DNA from: Prevotellaceae bacterium
Lineage (GTDB): Bacteria; Bacteroidota; Bacteroidia; Bacteroidales; UBA932
Assembly: GCA_031267155.1 (NCBI GenBank)
Contig: JAIRZR010000168.1
Location: 1-6,573, forward strand
Length of the DNA stretch: 6,573 nt
Direction: 5' to 3'
Shown here: positions 6,437 through 6,573 of the stretch, piece after piece
Layout: each line of letters starts with the position of its first letter
Position numbering within the stretch: position 1 is the first letter of the stretch
Made by a program: the position numbers and the translations under genes
The notes under the pieces: generated by a model
Databases searched by the model: none
What the model saw: the letters and a program-made list of their open reading frames with translations, nothing else
Told to the model about the DNA's origin: nothing

Positions 6437-6573
6437 TTATGAGGCAATTTTAGCCAATCCATAACCGAGTTGTTTAGCCAGTTTTTGCAACTTATTTTCA
6501 TCTCTGACACTCTGTTTTTTCTTTTCCGCTTCAAAATATTCGCTGGAATACCGGGTTCCATTTTTAATGAGCG
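6437..6573 (-). CDS. C-terminal end of an unidentified gene, possibly a transposase (runs off the window)
   Basis: The minus strand is open from the window edge to a TAA at 6437-6439, giving 44 residues: NGTRYSSEYFEAEKKKQS, a lysine-rich helical segment, then KLAKQLGYGLAKIAS and the stop. The charged pattern with a Tyr-x-x-x-Tyr-Phe motif and a final Leu-Gly-Tyr is reminiscent of the C-terminal tails of some insertion-sequence transposases, but I cannot name a family. The gene converges on the dehydrogenase operon. Neither a terminal inverted repeat nor a target duplication can be established within the window, so mobile origin is only a possibility. Confidence 0.5.
   Translation of the reverse strand, partial: LIKNGTRYSSEYFEAEKKKQSVRDENKLQKLAKQLGYGLAKIAS

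Overview
The window looks like a chromosomal segment from a Bacteroidota bacterium, probably Bacteroidales. Four things point there: the uppS-bamA gene pair, two promoter-like TATATTTG octamers matching the Bacteroidota -7 consensus TAnnTTTG, AT-rich translation starts mostly without a Shine-Dalgarno sequence, and a secreted Gfo/Idh/MocA-type dehydrogenase whose signal combines a Tat motif with a lipobox. No taxon can be fixed from the sequence alone.

Left part (1-1406, minus strand): an essential envelope block. uppS (isoprenyl/undecaprenyl diphosphate synthase) is followed after 18 bases by the start of bamA (outer-membrane protein assembly factor). Only the signal peptide and the first two POTRA-like regions of bamA lie in the window. 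A 393-base AT-rich intergenic region (1407-1799) separates this block from a divergent operon. It carries one outward-facing TATATTTG octamer toward each side, and an 8-codon upstream ORF that overlaps the next gene as ATGA.

Centre (1800-6129, plus strand): an apparent three-gene operon closed by a strong intrinsic terminator at 6143-6190. Gene 1 encodes a secreted fusion of an isochorismatase-like cysteine hydrolase domain and a ThuA-like domain. Gene 2 encodes a Gfo/Idh/MocA NAD(P)-dependent oxidoreductase with a Tat motif and lipobox. Gene 3 encodes a paralogue of gene 2 that begins exactly where the mature part of gene 2 begins and has no export signal. ThuA-like and Gfo/Idh/MocA proteins often occur together in sugar catabolism (for example ThuA/ThuB in rhizobia). 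A role in oxidising and processing a sugar or sugar derivative, partly in the periplasm, is therefore the best inference. The substrate cannot be read from the sequence.

Right end (6191-6573): non-coding or decayed sequence. It holds a possible gene remnant on the minus strand, a 78-base palindromic repeat of the widespread ATTGC...GAAGCAATCC type, and the 44-residue C-terminal end of an unidentified minus-strand gene that runs off the window.

The least ordinary part is the central operon: a two-domain secreted hydrolase/ThuA fusion with no recognisable catalytic lysine in its hydrolase domain, next to a tandem dehydrogenase pair that differs in predicted cellular location.
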